Of a stretch of DNA of 64,000 nucleotides, positions 11,745 to 23,780 are shown in pieces; the stretch's first letter is position 1, and each line of letters begins with the position of its first letter. Origin of the DNA: Botryosphaeria dothidea (Eukaryota > Ascomycota > Dothideomycetes > Botryosphaeriales > Botryosphaeriaceae). The stretch lies in contig WWBZ02000033.1 of assembly GCA_011503125.2 (NCBI GenBank), forward strand, positions 1,116,001 through 1,180,000, read 5' to 3'. Under the pieces are notes generated by a model. The model searched no databases and had not been told where the DNA came from. It was given only the letters and a program-made list of their open reading frames with translations. A program made the position numbers and the translations under genes.

Positions 11745-12943
11745 ACCTAGCCCTTCAAATATGACATCCCATGTATCTGTCCAAAGCATCAAGTTCCAAT
11801 ACAGGATATCAATTTAGCATGGTACTTTTACGCTTGAAAGACTGGTTATGTTGATAGAGGCCACGGAAAACCCCACCGGCACTGCAAATGTAATGTGTAC
11901 TTGGTATTTCCGGAGCTCATTGGTGAAAGTACCAGTTTCTATTATGTATGACCTGGAAGTTCTGGGTTCATCGTTGCTTTTGAGTCCCGAATCTCATGGT
12001 GGGTTAGATATATTTTGTGACTCGATATTGACTGCAAGTCGGTTGTTTACGTACATACCAAAGAGAAGCTACGTCGGCCGCAACGCCCCGTGAACGCAGA
12101 ACCCCCGAACCCCGCAAATACCCAACGATCAAACAGAATATCCTCAAAGTGCTAGTTCTTTTCTCTGCCTCATGACCACGCATGCGAATCCTCTAGTCAA
12201 CATGTCATACAGTATCTTTATATAGTCGTTTATCAACCAGCTGCGTCATTGTTTCTGATAGAAAATGAGCTCAATCACCTCCGTTATCTGTTATTGGATA
12301 GTATATTAGCTTAGTCATTCATTCTGAGACGTCTTAGGGATCAACACCACGAGCGCCTCAGCAACCAAGCAATCAAGTCATTCATTCATCGATTCCGACC
12401 GATCAAGCGCAAATTCCATCAGTTTCCTAAAAATCAGCCTTATTCGCGCTGATGTCTCGACCAATCACGTTTACAGTAATTTGTAATACGCCTGTCGCAT
12501 GATTTCCTGGATTCCTATGTTGTTACGATAGGTCTTCTTGTGAATTCTCGAGATGTATGCCTTGGCTGAAGTCGCACTTTCTTGCTTAAGAGCATGATAT
12601 GCGGCTATGTGGAATGTGATTTCTTTGTAATTGATCGTAGAAGGCACATCGTTGTTAGACAAAGAACGCAACGGAATTTGTTGTTTCTTCCCATGTCATT
12701 TTGTATACTACGCGTATGGATTCTCAGTATGCCCATTCAGTCCAAGTATTTTTATACGCTAGGCCACGGCTTATTGCGTTTCCTTCAAATTTCTACTCCA
12801 GGACTCTGTGATTTGGAGCTAACTATAGAAGGTGGACCAGAAGTAGTTATAGGAGAGATGGAAATAACGGTTGTAGATAATCTATGTCAAGCTGGTCGAG
12901 GACACGCTACCGTTGCTATCACTTTTAGCGCACTTCGTTCCTA
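11745..12943. other. Intergenic between pair 1 and pair 2, no gene recognised
   Basis: The interval lies downstream of both the plus-strand DUF7580 gene and the minus-strand C2H2 copy 2 gene, so it holds two 3' ends. Its composition is AT-leaning and the open frames are short. A 26-base motif that recurs at two other sites is annotated separately at 12104-12129. Confidence 0.55.
12104..12129. repeat. Dispersed 26-base motif, copy A
   Basis: The sequence fits the pattern CCGAAC-N-CYGCA-N4-CCCRACGAT shared with 17685-17710 and 21354-21379. All three copies have the same orientation and lie 160-360 bases past the stop codon of a plus-strand gene. Confidence 0.45.
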
Positions 12944-15408
12944 CTATCCCTCCCTATAAGCATAGGCGTCATATCCTTCTACTCGGTTATGTCGAGCATG
13001 TCGCGGCCGTCGTTCCCTTCGATCTTGTATGGAACGACTTTGGGTCGTCAAGAGTGGGCTGGCATCAGGTCTAAATAAAGCCGCATCAGACCGGACCGAC
13101 GATAACACGCCACCACCATTTAGCCCTTTCCATTCATCGTCATCAATAATCTTTTTTTGCCATAAATATCGGTATAAGTTGAAGTCCGGTCTAGACGTTG
13201 CTAGTGTCTGGCCGTGCCGCATATGCGCGGCTAGATGACTCATACGGGCTTCCCAGGCTTTATGGCCATCTCGCGGGTCTTCAAAGCCGATATGACAGAG
13301 CGGACATTCGATACGACGGGGTGGCGAGTGGCCGTGGAAGTGCGAGACGTTATGCGTACGCCACCTACCCTCGTCCTCGGTCGTGAAGAAGCGGCACCCC
13401 AGGAAGCCGAAGGTGCACTCGTAGACGGTCGCCGCAACCCCCCCTTTGGGCCGCACTAGCACCTCTTCCGGCTTTTCCTCCAGCAGCCGCACGCCCGCCA
13501 TTGGCTTACCCAACTCAGTGTCGACGGAGCTCCCGGCATACGAGGTATCGTGGTACTCTACCGAGGGCGACCCGCCGGCGTAGGTCGACGGGCCGCTGTT
13601 GTGGCTTTGCAGTGGGGGCTGGTTCGAGGGGGCCATGGAGCTTTTATCGAGCGAGATGGATGTCGCGTACGGGTATCGGTAGTCTTCAGTGGCGAAGGCT
13701 GAGCGCTGCGGCGGCGGGAAGGAGTAATTGGCAGCGGCCAGGCGCTCCTGGAATCCTCCTCTGTCGCCTTGCCACAGGTCGATTGGGGGCCTGTACTGGT
13801 ACGACTCGGCCTGTAGAAAGGAATCTAGCGAAAAAGTTGTCGTTGAGGATATAGGAGTTGTGGAAAAGCCAACCTCGGATCTTGAATTAGGTAGAAACTC
13901 TCTACCTCTTTGCTTGTCCATTTGATCATCTGGTGAATTTCTGGAGGAGACGCCAAGATCTCCCTCAGGTCTGAGAGCTTCGACAACCACTTGGTTGGGC
14001 TCTTCCTCTCCTCCCCCTCCTTCTTCTTCAGGAAGGACCCAAGGCAAAGCGAACAACGCCAGTTGCTCTTGATGATTTCCGATATGCTTCTCAAGACCCC
14101 TTATAGAAAGGCCTTTTTGGCCGCAGAGACGGCATTCTGCGATGAGATCCAGATTTATTTGCTGTTCACATAAGGAAACCAAATCCGCGAGTTGAAGTGT
14201 GCTGGTTCTGGTATGGTCTTCTCGAAGGTGGGTTTCGAATTCCGACTGCGAAGTAAATATTGCTTGGCATCCATTGACACATCGCCACAGGCGACGATGT
14301 ACTTGCAGTTCATGTTGGAACCATTCATGCCGCCTCTCAAACAATCGGTTGGCGGCTGAGCATGAAGGGAAGGTGCAAACGTATGGATGTAGGTCTCTCA
14401 ACACATGTCTTTTCCAAGCAATCCTGGAGCCGACAGAGATAATCATGAAACAGAAAGGACACAAGAAAGGATCTCCGCCTCGACCGACTTTTGGTAATGA
14501 TGGCATTTTTTCTCCTGGCAATTCTGAAGCAGATGCTGCCAAAGAAGATGGTGTCGATGAAGAGTCAGAGCGCCTGTCAGGCTCCATATCCAGGGAAAAT
14601 CGGGTGTCCTTCATACTTCGCGGTGTCGCTTCGGGGGTTTCACCAGCATCAGTTTGACGCGAAGGAATTTCTACTCCTACGGTAATGCTGGAAGGAAGCT
14701 TCTTGCCCTGGGCTTCACGGTATATGAAGTATCCTCTCCTTCTGGAAATGGCTTTCCCAAGGTTGATCACTGAGCTTTCGGGAGCGCTGGGGAACTTCTC
14801 GCGTGTATGGCGTATGTCGAAAGCTTCAAAGGAGGAAGTATCGATCTGCTGCGAGTTCATGAACTGGTCATGAGGCGTTGGATTTCTTACGGACATCGAA
14901 AGCCTCAACAAAGATGTGATATTGTCGTGAACGCTCATGATGAGCTGTTGTAATTCAGTTTCTCCCTCGAGACCATCGTCTTCGCTTTCGCTGTCGGTCA
15001 ATTCTGAATCAGAATCAGGTCCAGCGACCCGCTTATCCCATGGCAGACGCTCGCCCAGAAAAATTTTCGAAGCTTACACTGTTAGTCAGACAACTGCTTT
15101 CGATGGTGCGTTTGATGATGTGAATACTTACTCCTTTGCAACGTCCTCTCGAGCTCATTTAAGAGTGTCTCCACCTTCTCCCTGAGATGAGAGGCGTCCC
15201 TCAATCGGTACCCCAAGGAATGCAGCCCTTTTCGATGTGCGCCGATATCCTCAACCCATATTCGAAAGCGTCCAAGCTCATCCGCCACCAATGAGGGATC
15301 TAAGCTCTGAGACTCATCCCGTGTGATACCTCTAGAGATCTCTAAAAGGACGTCAAAGGAAATCAGACAGTCCGAGACATGCGAAGACGCGAGTTTGTTG
15401 TCGCACAT
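12944..15408 (-). CDS. Multi-C2H2 zinc finger protein, copy 2
   Basis: Two exons (15408-15132 and 15072-12944) give 801 residues. The start MCDNKLASSHV was chosen because it aligns with the start of copy 1; the frame is open further upstream. The 59-base intron has donor GTAAGT, a CTAAC branch-like site and acceptor GTGTAAG, at the same place as intron 1 of copy 1, where the flanking residues also align (LPWDKRVAGPDSDSE against VPWDMMSDGSDSDE). ELGRFRIWVEDIGAHRKG and LGYRLRDASHL form the N-terminal module. CPFCFMIIS, RHVLRDLHPYVCTFPSC, the CVNGC finger and CRLCGQKGLSIRGLEKH form the zinc fingers. Copies 1 and 2 differ after the fingers: here a second Cys/His module appears (CTFGFLGCRFF, ECPLCHIGFED, HLAAHMRH), then an Arg-rich tail. 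Three exons of copy 1 correspond to one exon here. The gene is divergent from the DUF7580 gene at 15748. Confidence 0.88.
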
Positions 15409-15747
15409 GGTATTTTGGACCTTGTGAAGACTTTTCTGGCGCTCTCTCAAGATAGTAATGCTATGGGATGCTGTCGTTCTGTATGGCTTGATGAAGAATA
15501 ATTGATGTACTTCATGAGTGAGGTCAGAGATGAAGTATATGCTCTCAACGACAATCAATTACCCCGCTTTGTGTGCTATGTTGTACCACGCTCGCTATCA
15601 CTTAATTGGGGACCGCGACGTGGCATTTACGTAGCCCCCACCTTGACAGTTGCGCATTCAGGCGCCACCCGCTTCAACCAAACCTTCCATTCGAGCTTCG
15701 TTCTGAAAAATAAAGTCCATTTTACCCTTTTGATTCTCTCATGAGCA
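15409..15747. promoter_or_regulatory. Shared divergent promoter, pair 2
   Basis: These 339 bases separate the chosen start codons of the second C2H2/DUF7580 pair. If the C2H2 gene starts further upstream the interval is shorter. No clear TATA box or long inverted repeat was seen. Confidence 0.55.
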
Positions 15748-17496
15748 ATGTCTGGTGTTGAGACTGCAGGAATCGTCCTCGGGGCAATGCCGTTGATCAT
15801 CGAGGCCGTGAAAGCTTATGCAAACGGCGTATCCACCGTGGAACGATACCTCAAGTACGAAGTGCCTCTGACCAACCTTTACACGGTGCTCCAAGCAGAG
15901 TACGTGATCTACCAGAATACTTGCGAAGAACTACTCAACGGCATTGTAACTCGTAACGACGAGCGAGCTGCGCTACTCGAGTGCCCTGGCGGACCAGGAT
16001 GGAAAGAGCTGGACCTTGAGAGGAGAATGGAACAGCTTCTATCCAAGGCATACGATCCCTACATCAATACCATGCTTCTAATGAATGGTGCTGTCTCGGA
16101 TATAAAGAAGCTCCTGAAGCTAGGATCTGACGGAAAGGTGATCATTATCTCTTAAATTCTCCAGAAAGTGTTGATCTAAAGCTTTGCACAGGTCCAGCTG
16201 AATGCTTCAACCAAGTTCAGAAAAGAGTACCATAGATTGAAATTCAGCCTAAGAAAAACGGAGTATGACGACATTGTATTGCAGATTCGTCAACATAACG
16301 CCACCCTACGAACTTTGACGCATCAGTCATTAAAGTTGGAGAAAACGCGGAAACAACTGGGTCTACCCGATTTCGGTCTCATTCGTCAGTACGCAACTCT
16401 AGTGTACAACTCCCTCTGTGCGGGATTGAACTGCAGCTGCCAGACGGCCCATGGAGTCAATCTTCAACTCGATCGCATTGAGAATTATTGTCCATCCGCC
16501 AGCCCTCCTGCGTTCCGTATCGTACTTTCGTATAGCTCAAGCCTGCCTCTGGACCCCAGGACACCATGGATACTTGAGACAGTGGATATTCGCCCTCTTT
16601 CGCAGACCGTATTGCCGCAAACACAAACGAGGATACCTACAAACTTTCCACACAAGAAAGTGAAGGTTAGCATCGAAACCGTCCAAACTCAGAACACCGC
16701 GCAGGATCTCGCATGTTCAGGGACAGCTCCATTACAAACTCCCGTAAAAATCCGAAATTTGTGCCAAACAGTGTGCCAGATCAAGCATGCTTATACTGGG
16801 AGCTGTGTTGGTTTCCTTGAAGATGAGTTGACACGGCAAAGGCTTGGATTATATCAGCCTGAACGGCGGCGGACCGCACAACACACACCGGAGTCTCTCA
16901 TTTCCCTCCACAAAATCCTCAGTACTAAGGAAATTGGAAGGCAACACTTGTCCGTAGGCCACAGGATACGTTTAGCAGTCTTGCTCGCATCTAATCTCAT
17001 TCAACTTTACCGTACTCCGTGGTTGACTGAGTCATGGAACCATGATGACATCTCATTCCTGCAGGGTGTCGATGGAAAAGTCCTGAAAGACGCTTTTATC
17101 TCAAAATCATCTATCCAATCTGGCGCAGCGGGTAGATCAGATAGTGTGGTCTCACAGTGGGATGATTTCGTGCTTAACCGACCACTCTTCGCGCTCGGAA
17201 TCCTGCTTATTGAGCTCTGCCTTGGACAGCCATTCGAGGAGCTTCGTGGAAGAAGAGGGAAGGGAAAGTCTGCCATCAGTGTTGCTTCAGACTTTGCGGT
17301 TGCGAACCAGCTTCTTCAAGACGTGACAAATGAGTTCGGAGATTTGTATTCGGATGTTGTGAGAAGGTGCATCAGATGCGCTTTCAATACAAACAAGACG
17401 GATTTGGAGGATGAGCAACTACAGTGCGCTATTTACGAGGGGGTTATTGCGCCATTAGAGGAATTGATGAAGAACTTCAAAGGGCTGGTGGTATAG
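15748..17496 (+). CDS. HeLo-like N-terminus plus C-terminal DUF7580 protein, copy 2
   Basis: Two exons (15748-16137 and 16192-17496) with a 54-base intron GTGATC...GCACAG give 564 residues. The intron must be spliced because it holds a TAA in frame. The N-terminus MSGVETAGIVLGAMPLIIEA is the same HeLo-like module as in copy 1. The C-terminal DUF7580 block shows ASNLIQLYRTPWLTESW, RPLFALGILLIELCLGQPFE and YSDVVRRCIRCAF. An ATG at 15741 in another frame overlaps the start region and could act as a short upstream frame. The gene and its divergent C2H2 neighbour form the second copy of the pair found at 6982-11744. Divergence between copies is large, so the duplication is not recent. Function unknown; the kinase-like reading of the C-terminus is my inference. 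Confidence 0.87.
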
Positions 17497-19184
17497 AAGG
17501 CGCCACAGAGAAATTCGCTCTGGCAGTAGTTTCTGTCTTGATATGATTTTGGATGGCTCAGTTTTCTTTTGGGCGTTTTGCTGGAAAATTGTTTATTCAT
17601 TAGCCTACATTGAATAGTTGTGAATCGGACATCACAGACTTCTTATTTCGCATGTCGATTAACTGATGCGTCTCGCGGTACAGTCCCGAACACCGCAGAC
17701 GCCCGACGATAGCTTGTGAGAAGCACGGACGGTTCGAAACACCAAACGTCAAATCTTGTTAGTCTCCATGCAGGACGTGGATAGACTGGCCTCCTGACAG
17801 GAAGTTACCAAAAATCCATAATTTCAGAGGACTGATAACCAGACTATTCTTGCTGGGACACACCTAAGATGTTGCTAAATGTGGCTCAGGTTGCTCCGAA
17901 AATCATACGATGCTGGGGTGGACGGAAGCAAGAGAATCTTAGAGGGCAAGCTACCAAATGCGTCTAGGCTCTGATATCGTACTGCATTGTAATTAAGAAG
18001 GCATCGCATCACCTATCTATCTTTTTTGTTGACTCGGAAAGCTGTCGAAAAGCTCTAAGGATGCCGCAACGACGATGAGTAATTAGGAACGAGGACATCA
18101 TTGGATGGGTTTGGGAGCAGCCCCCCGCTGTCTCCTTCGCGAAGAGAGTTGTCGTGACACATGCAAGGGTATACAGATGTACCAAGGTCATTGTAACTGG
18201 CCTGGATTTTGTTGCTGGGGAAGTAGTGGAGTTTACATCCCAGTGGTCTTCGGCCCCGCTCCCGACTGGCGTGAGATGGAATGAATCCTGTATTTGCCGT
18301 GGATTGGCTTAGCTGCAAGCTCACGACACGTCACTCTATGCCATAGACATATACCATCTCAATCTTTGTATATGCAAAAATGTGCTCAAGTTACTTCGCC
18401 AGGCACACACCTTATCAATCCATGACCGAAATAAGCTAGTCTAGATCAGGTTTCTCCACCTTATAACAAAGATCATGGTAAAGATGATGGGCGCCTGTTT
18501 TGCTTTTCATGGCTTGTTAAGAGAAACCTGATTTGTGGTGCTTATTAAGCAAGGTTTCAGCATTTTGAGCCTCGCCTCACCTCCCGGAAGGTATTGTTCT
18601 AGGGCCAGTTTCTCCTCTGTCATTGGGGCTCATGCAACAGTCATGCTGTGATTACACAATAAACTCTAGTGGAAGCACCTAGATGCATGATTCATATGCA
18701 GTGTGGCGTTACTTCTATTGCTTTGTACGCAACACGGTGTCCCGTCCGCAGGTCATAGGTTACGCTATAGCACGTTTACCTTGATTCTATGCGCTTATAG
18801 AAAAAGCACATTAGATATTGCTTTTTGCCATGAGTATCTGGACTCAATTGATGATACAAATGTATGAGTAAGCTAGGGAATCTGTTATTTTTGGCTTGCT
18901 CCACTTTGTGTCACCGTGATACAACTTGGGGCTGAGTGCGGCTGAAAACAACGGCCACCCGAGCATTGGTTAAAGGGTTCAAACTAGCCATGTGAAATGT
19001 TAGTATTTGAGAGGCAAGGGGCAAGGAACTGCTGACCGAGTCTCAGTTTGTCAAACGGAAGCTGCCGAAAGTTCTTTGGCAGGTTGAGAAGTCCCGCCAG
19101 ACAGCTCCTCTTTGATTGTGAAGACATTTCCTGCTACCTGGAATCCAAGAGTCATTCTAGCCAAATTCAGCACTGAAATACAGC
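17497..19184. other. Intergenic, no gene recognised
   Basis: This is a stretch of 1.7 kb with short open frames only. It contains copy B of the dispersed motif (17685-17710). I saw no tRNA, transposase remnant or splice-joined gene. Confidence 0.5.
17685..17710. repeat. Dispersed 26-base motif, copy B
   Basis: It reads CCCGAACACCGCAGACG followed by CCCGACGAT and differs from copy C (21354-21379) at five of 26 positions. It lies 189 bases past the stop codon of the DUF7580 copy 2 gene. Confidence 0.45.
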
Positions 19185-21187
19185 ATGCTCACTCACATGG
19201 TCCTCGTCTGGGCCCTTCTCACTGTATGTTGTCTTCTGCCGGTAAGGGTCTCGCTTGCGCAGTCCTTGGATCCAATCCAAAATCTATGCATGAGATGGCA
19301 TCATCAATGTAAGTAATTAAAAAAACACTGGCTATTTCTCTATAGTTATCTCTGACTCTGGGATAGCTACGGTTAAGGATGGATTTTTGTACATCGATGG
19401 TGGCGTAGAGATCTTTAAGGATTATAGCGGAAAAATACTCGGAAACAGTAAGTCAACTCTCTTTGCCAATCGACTATGTATATCATCGCGTATACTGAAT
19501 TGATAAGATCAGGATTTGCTTCGTATAGACATGAGAGATTCGTGGGACTACAAGACAAATATATCAGGCCGAGCCATCCCAAAGACTCAAAACGCTCAGA
19601 CTGGCGCCCTGTCTCCAAGCTACGTCCGAGGAGCGCTTTTCCAAGGTCCTCTTAATGATTCGCAGCTGTATACCTACGGAGGAACAAACTTCCTGGGAAA
19701 CAGCTCTTTCCCTGGTTGGGTACCGCAGAATTCCGAACAATATTCTCTTTGGGCTTACGGCATCACCACCCAGTCATGGAAGAAATATGACGTCACGACA
19801 GTATGTACCATCCCCTCTTACTGAGCTCTTGCTAACCTCGACAAAGGGAAGCCCTCAGAGACCAAACTATGGAGCGTACGCTGAGGCACCCAGTCTCGGA
19901 TTGGCATTTTACCTGAACGGGCAACTCGATGTAGGATCTTCGGCAGTGAGCTCGGCACTCGGGAATGCAACAGAACATCTTGACGGGATGATCACCATGG
20001 ACACTGTTAGCCAGAAAGCGAGGAATGCTTCGACTTCCACACTCGGCAAACCCCGCGTTGGGGGCGGACTGCAGTTCATTGAGAACCTAGGAGCTGATGG
20101 GGTCCTCGTCGCGATGGGGGGAATGCAGCGATCTGGAGATGGCAAAAGCAACGAATTGGTCAGTGTTTTCGCGGTACGATCAATGAACAGGAGTCATCTG
20201 ACTGTCGCAGATCAGTTTCGACCACGTAAATCTATGCGAGGACTTCACTGGAAACAACCTCACCTGGTACCGTCAGGCCACAAGCGGAGACATTCCCAAA
20301 TCGCGGACAGACTTCTGTTTGGTGACGGCATCCGCGCCGGACAACTCGAGCTACAACATGTGAGCCGATTGGTATCCGAGACCACAGAGCGTGATTGATA
20401 CTGACATGATGGAAGATATCTCTATGGCGGAATTGACGTGATCAACGGTAACCGAACCATGTATGATGATGTATACGCGCTCTCGCTCCCGTCTTTCAGG
20501 TGGACACACATGTACGGACCAGGGCAGTATCCGCGCTGGGGTCACACTTGTCACCTCGTCGGCAATCGCCAGATGGTCACCGTCGGCGGCTCACTCAATG
20601 CGTCAGTCTACAACATCGAAACGACGACTCAACAATCCAATATTAGCGACATCGAGTGCGACTGGGAATGGGCGGCGGTCGCCATCTTGGACCTGAGCGA
20701 CATCAAGTGGAGCTCGGCGTTCAACGCATACGCAAGTCCGTACCAAGTACCCATCTCCATCTTCTCCGCAATCGGCGGTGGCCAGAACGGCGGCGCGAAT
20801 TTGACTGCTCCGCCTGGTGGGTTTGCTGACCCCGCCGTCTCTGCCATGTTTCAAGCGCGTCCTACTGCTTCGCCGGGTGGAACTGCAGGGACCAAGCCAG
20901 GAAATGACCGAGGAGTCATTGCTGGGGTTGTTATTGGTAGTCTTGCAGGCCTTTATATATTCATTGGAATTATTTTCGGTGTGCTTCGCTACAACAAAAG
21001 AATAGCGATCAAGGACGCTCAAATAGCAGAGCTGGAGCAGAGGGAATGTGAAAGGCTTCCTTGTCCTGAATTGACATGCGATTGGTCGAAGTTCGAATTG
21101 GACAATGAAGGCCATATTCCAGAAATGGGGGGCGGCATCGTCATACAGGAGCTCGAAGTGGACGAGCAACGTTTGGAGTTGGCGTAG
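19185..21187 (+). CDS. Kelch-repeat single-pass membrane protein
   Basis: Six exons (19185-19308, 19346-19447, 19508-19800, 19847-20158, 20211-20359, 20416-21187) give 583 residues. All junctions are GT-AG and restore the frame. A signal peptide (MLTHMVLVWALLTVCCLL...) precedes a luminal/extracellular beta-propeller: DGFLYIDGG, LYTYGGTNFLG, VLVAMGGM, IYLYGGID and MVTVGGSLN are Kelch blade motifs. A Pro/Gly-rich linker leads to one transmembrane helix at about 493-518 (VIAGVVIGSLAGLYIF...) and a cytosolic tail of about 60 residues rich in Glu. This family is common in Pezizomycotina and may act as a cell-surface adaptor; the ligand is unknown. The exon 3 acceptor was set at GATAAG (19507) rather than the ATCAG five bases on, because only the former keeps the frame (LGNNQDLLRIDM). 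Confidence 0.88.
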
Positions 21188-21766
21188 TGCAACGAAATGC
21201 GTGTCGAGGCGGTGGGCAAAAATAGTTCTAATAGACTTATCTTTTTTCATCTAACAAGCCAGGCATATTAGGCTCAATAAGTACCATATTTCATCCAAAT
21301 GGTCCAGAGAAGTATTCAGAGAAAAGTATGGAAACAATATTTTGATCAACGCCTCCGAACGCTGCAGTTGCCCGACGATTTCTCCCTAAGCAAGAACCTG
21401 CTCAAAGCACCATTGATACTTGACAATCACTTAACGGCTTTATGATTATTGCAGACTCTAAAGATGAGTTAAATTTCCAGGCGCTACTCAAAAGTTCGCT
21501 GGCGAATGCTTACAAATCCAATGCGCACCAGGCGCGGCCATCCGACACTCCGCCAAATAAGCTCCCGAGACATCCTTGAAACTATCAACTGACCAGGCAT
21601 TATCCCGGCCATAGCTGTGATGCGGTATGTGTATAATTGCGGGGCTTGCATCTGACTGCCGGCTGCAGTCGGACCTTTCTCTTGTCACCTTTCTCCCAAG
21701 CGGAACCACTCTCGAGATACTTGGCACCGGCCGATCTTTAATCGAAAAGAAAAGACATTGCCCGTG
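21188..21766. other. Intergenic, promoter region of the P450 gene
   Basis: The interval holds the 3' flank of the Kelch gene, copy C of the dispersed motif and the promoter of the P450 gene. No clear TATA box was seen. Confidence 0.5.
21354..21379. repeat. Dispersed 26-base motif, copy C
   Basis: It reads TCCGAACGCTGCAGTTG followed by CCCGACGAT, in the same orientation as copies A and B, and lies 167 bases past the stop of the Kelch gene. Confidence 0.45.
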
Positions 21767-23780
21767 ATGCTTACGTTCTTCGTAGTTCTCATAGCCTTGC
21801 TCTTCTCCTTACAGTTCTATCTCCTCAACTTAGTATGGAACAACCTGTGCACGGTGCGCAGTATACCCTCTCTCCGCCGTCTGCCGACCATCATTGCCCC
21901 AGTTCCTGTTTCGCATCCAGCCTGGTTTATCGTAGAGCCATGGCTCGGTTCATTAATTGACCGCCTACTTCCGCGTAGGTGGCTCATGTGGAGGAGAACT
22001 GGTACACTTAGTTGGACTTACCGAGAGGGACGAAATGTAGCAGATGATTTATGGGCAAATTGGAGACACAAACGGCTGAGAGAAATTTATGGGGAGTCCG
22101 AAGATGGCAAGCAGGCCGTGGCCAGGCTCGAGAGAAGTATGAATGGCACGTTCGTCAGCGTGCAGCCTCAAGGATGGCACGTCAGTCTTTGCGACGATCT
22201 GGCAGTGATGGAAGTGCTGAAGCAGAAAGATGTGTGGCTCAAACCGGAGGTGCTCTACAGTATCTTACACTTTTTCCAAGCATGACCTCAACGCCCGTCG
22301 CTAAAAATCCACGCAGACGTCCTGAGCATCTTCGGTCCCAACGTCGTCTCGGTAAGTCCAAGTTCCGCCCAAGTGTGCGACCACCTACTCATCTCCCTCA
22401 CAGGTTAACGGAAAACCTTGGGCCCGCCACCGCAAGATCACCGCTCCTTGCTTCAACGAGCGCCTCTCTACAGTTGTCTGGGACGAGTCGATTCGACAGG
22501 CCCGTTCCATGCTTTCCTACTGGACCTCGTCGGCCTCCTCGTCTATTGACAACGTCTGCGAAGACACCCGAACCCTTGCGTTGCATGTACTTTCCTACGC
22601 AGGATTTGGCGTGCAGCAAGATTATGCGAGCGGTGTTCGTAGCGCTGAATCTATCCTGAAGGGGCACGAGATGTCGTTCCACACTGCGCTCTGGACGGTG
22701 ATGTCAAACATGTTTGTTCTATTCTTGACCGCCATGTTGCCCACTTGGGTGCGAGGGTGGTGCGTTGGGAGTTGGTGCATGCCGCAGGGTGTAAAGAAGA
22801 TTGTCAGGGCAATGGAAGAGCTGGAACAGTATATGCGCGAGAGTTTGGAAGAACTGCGCGGAAAAATGCATATCGAAGAGAAGCAGAAGGGGGGGAGGCC
22901 CAACCTTATGAGCACATTGATCCGCAGCTCGGAGGAGCATGAAGAAGGTGGCAGGCCGCAACTTTCCGACAAGGAGATTCTAGGAAATATTTTCATTTTC
23001 AACATCGCGGGACATGAAACCACCGCTAACACTACATCATTCGCATTGGCGGTGCTGGCTTTGCACCAAGACTTGCAAAAGTGGGTGCGTGAGGAGTTGG
23101 TTAGGTGGGTGGGTGGTGAAGACAGCTGCGCGGAAGAATATGGGCATCTCTTTCCAAAGCTTGTGAGATGTCAGGCCGTCATGGTGAGTTGACCTATTCT
23201 ATTGATATTCTGCTGGACTAAAGCAAAGTCTACCCGACAGCACGAGACACTACGGCTTTACGGACCTGTCGTGTCATTCCTTCGCAACACGGAAGTTGAG
23301 ACAGATATTCCCTTGTCCACTGGTGTTTCTCTGACAGTGCCAGCCGGTACCACTGTCCAGCTCAATCTTCATGCGGTGCATACATCTGCAGCTTGGTCAT
23401 ATGCTGGCTACGCAGCACAAACCTTCGCCCCGCAACGCTGGATAAAAATAGATTCAGCGACGAACGAGGAGTTTCTCTCCCAACCTGAAGGAACATCGTT
23501 TTTCCCATGGTCAGCAGGGCCGCGGGGTTGTCTGGGAATACGGTTCTCACAGGTTGAATTTGTTGCCGTGCTAAGCACAATCCTCCGCACGCATAGGCTG
23601 ATGCCGAGTCTGAGAAAAGAACGTCGAAGAGGCAGCACTGATTCAGCGATGTCCAGTGAAGAGGAAGACTTGGCCAAAAGGTCTATCAGATATGCTTTAG
23701 GGACTGCAGTTTGCGAAGGGACCACAAGGTCAATGAGGCAAAAGGACATGCCTTTGCTCAAGTTGGAGAGGGTCGCATGA
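21767..23780 (+). CDS. Cytochrome P450 monooxygenase
   Basis: Four exons (21767-22259, 22317-22351, 22404-23183, 23241-23780) give about 615 residues, somewhat long for a fungal P450. Exon 2 is only 35 bases; it supplies the VLSIFGPNVVS block that normally precedes VNGKPWARHRKIT, so its reality is well supported. A membrane anchor lies at the N-terminus (MLTFFVVLIALLFSLQFYLL). The I-helix oxygen-binding motif AGHETT is near residue 378, the ExxR motif is HETLRLYGP at the start of exon 4, and the heme-binding loop FFPWSAGPRGCLG places the thiolate Cys near 533. The enzyme should sit in the ER membrane and hydroxylate a lipophilic substrate with a P450 reductase; the substrate cannot be told. 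The neighbouring MFS transporter and NmrA relic suggest an accessory metabolic patch. Confidence 0.93.

Noticed and set aside
17725..17745. GGTTCGAAAC resembling a tRNA B-box
   Set aside because: No acceptor, D or anticodon stems fit around it; same for GTTCGAATC near 49996.
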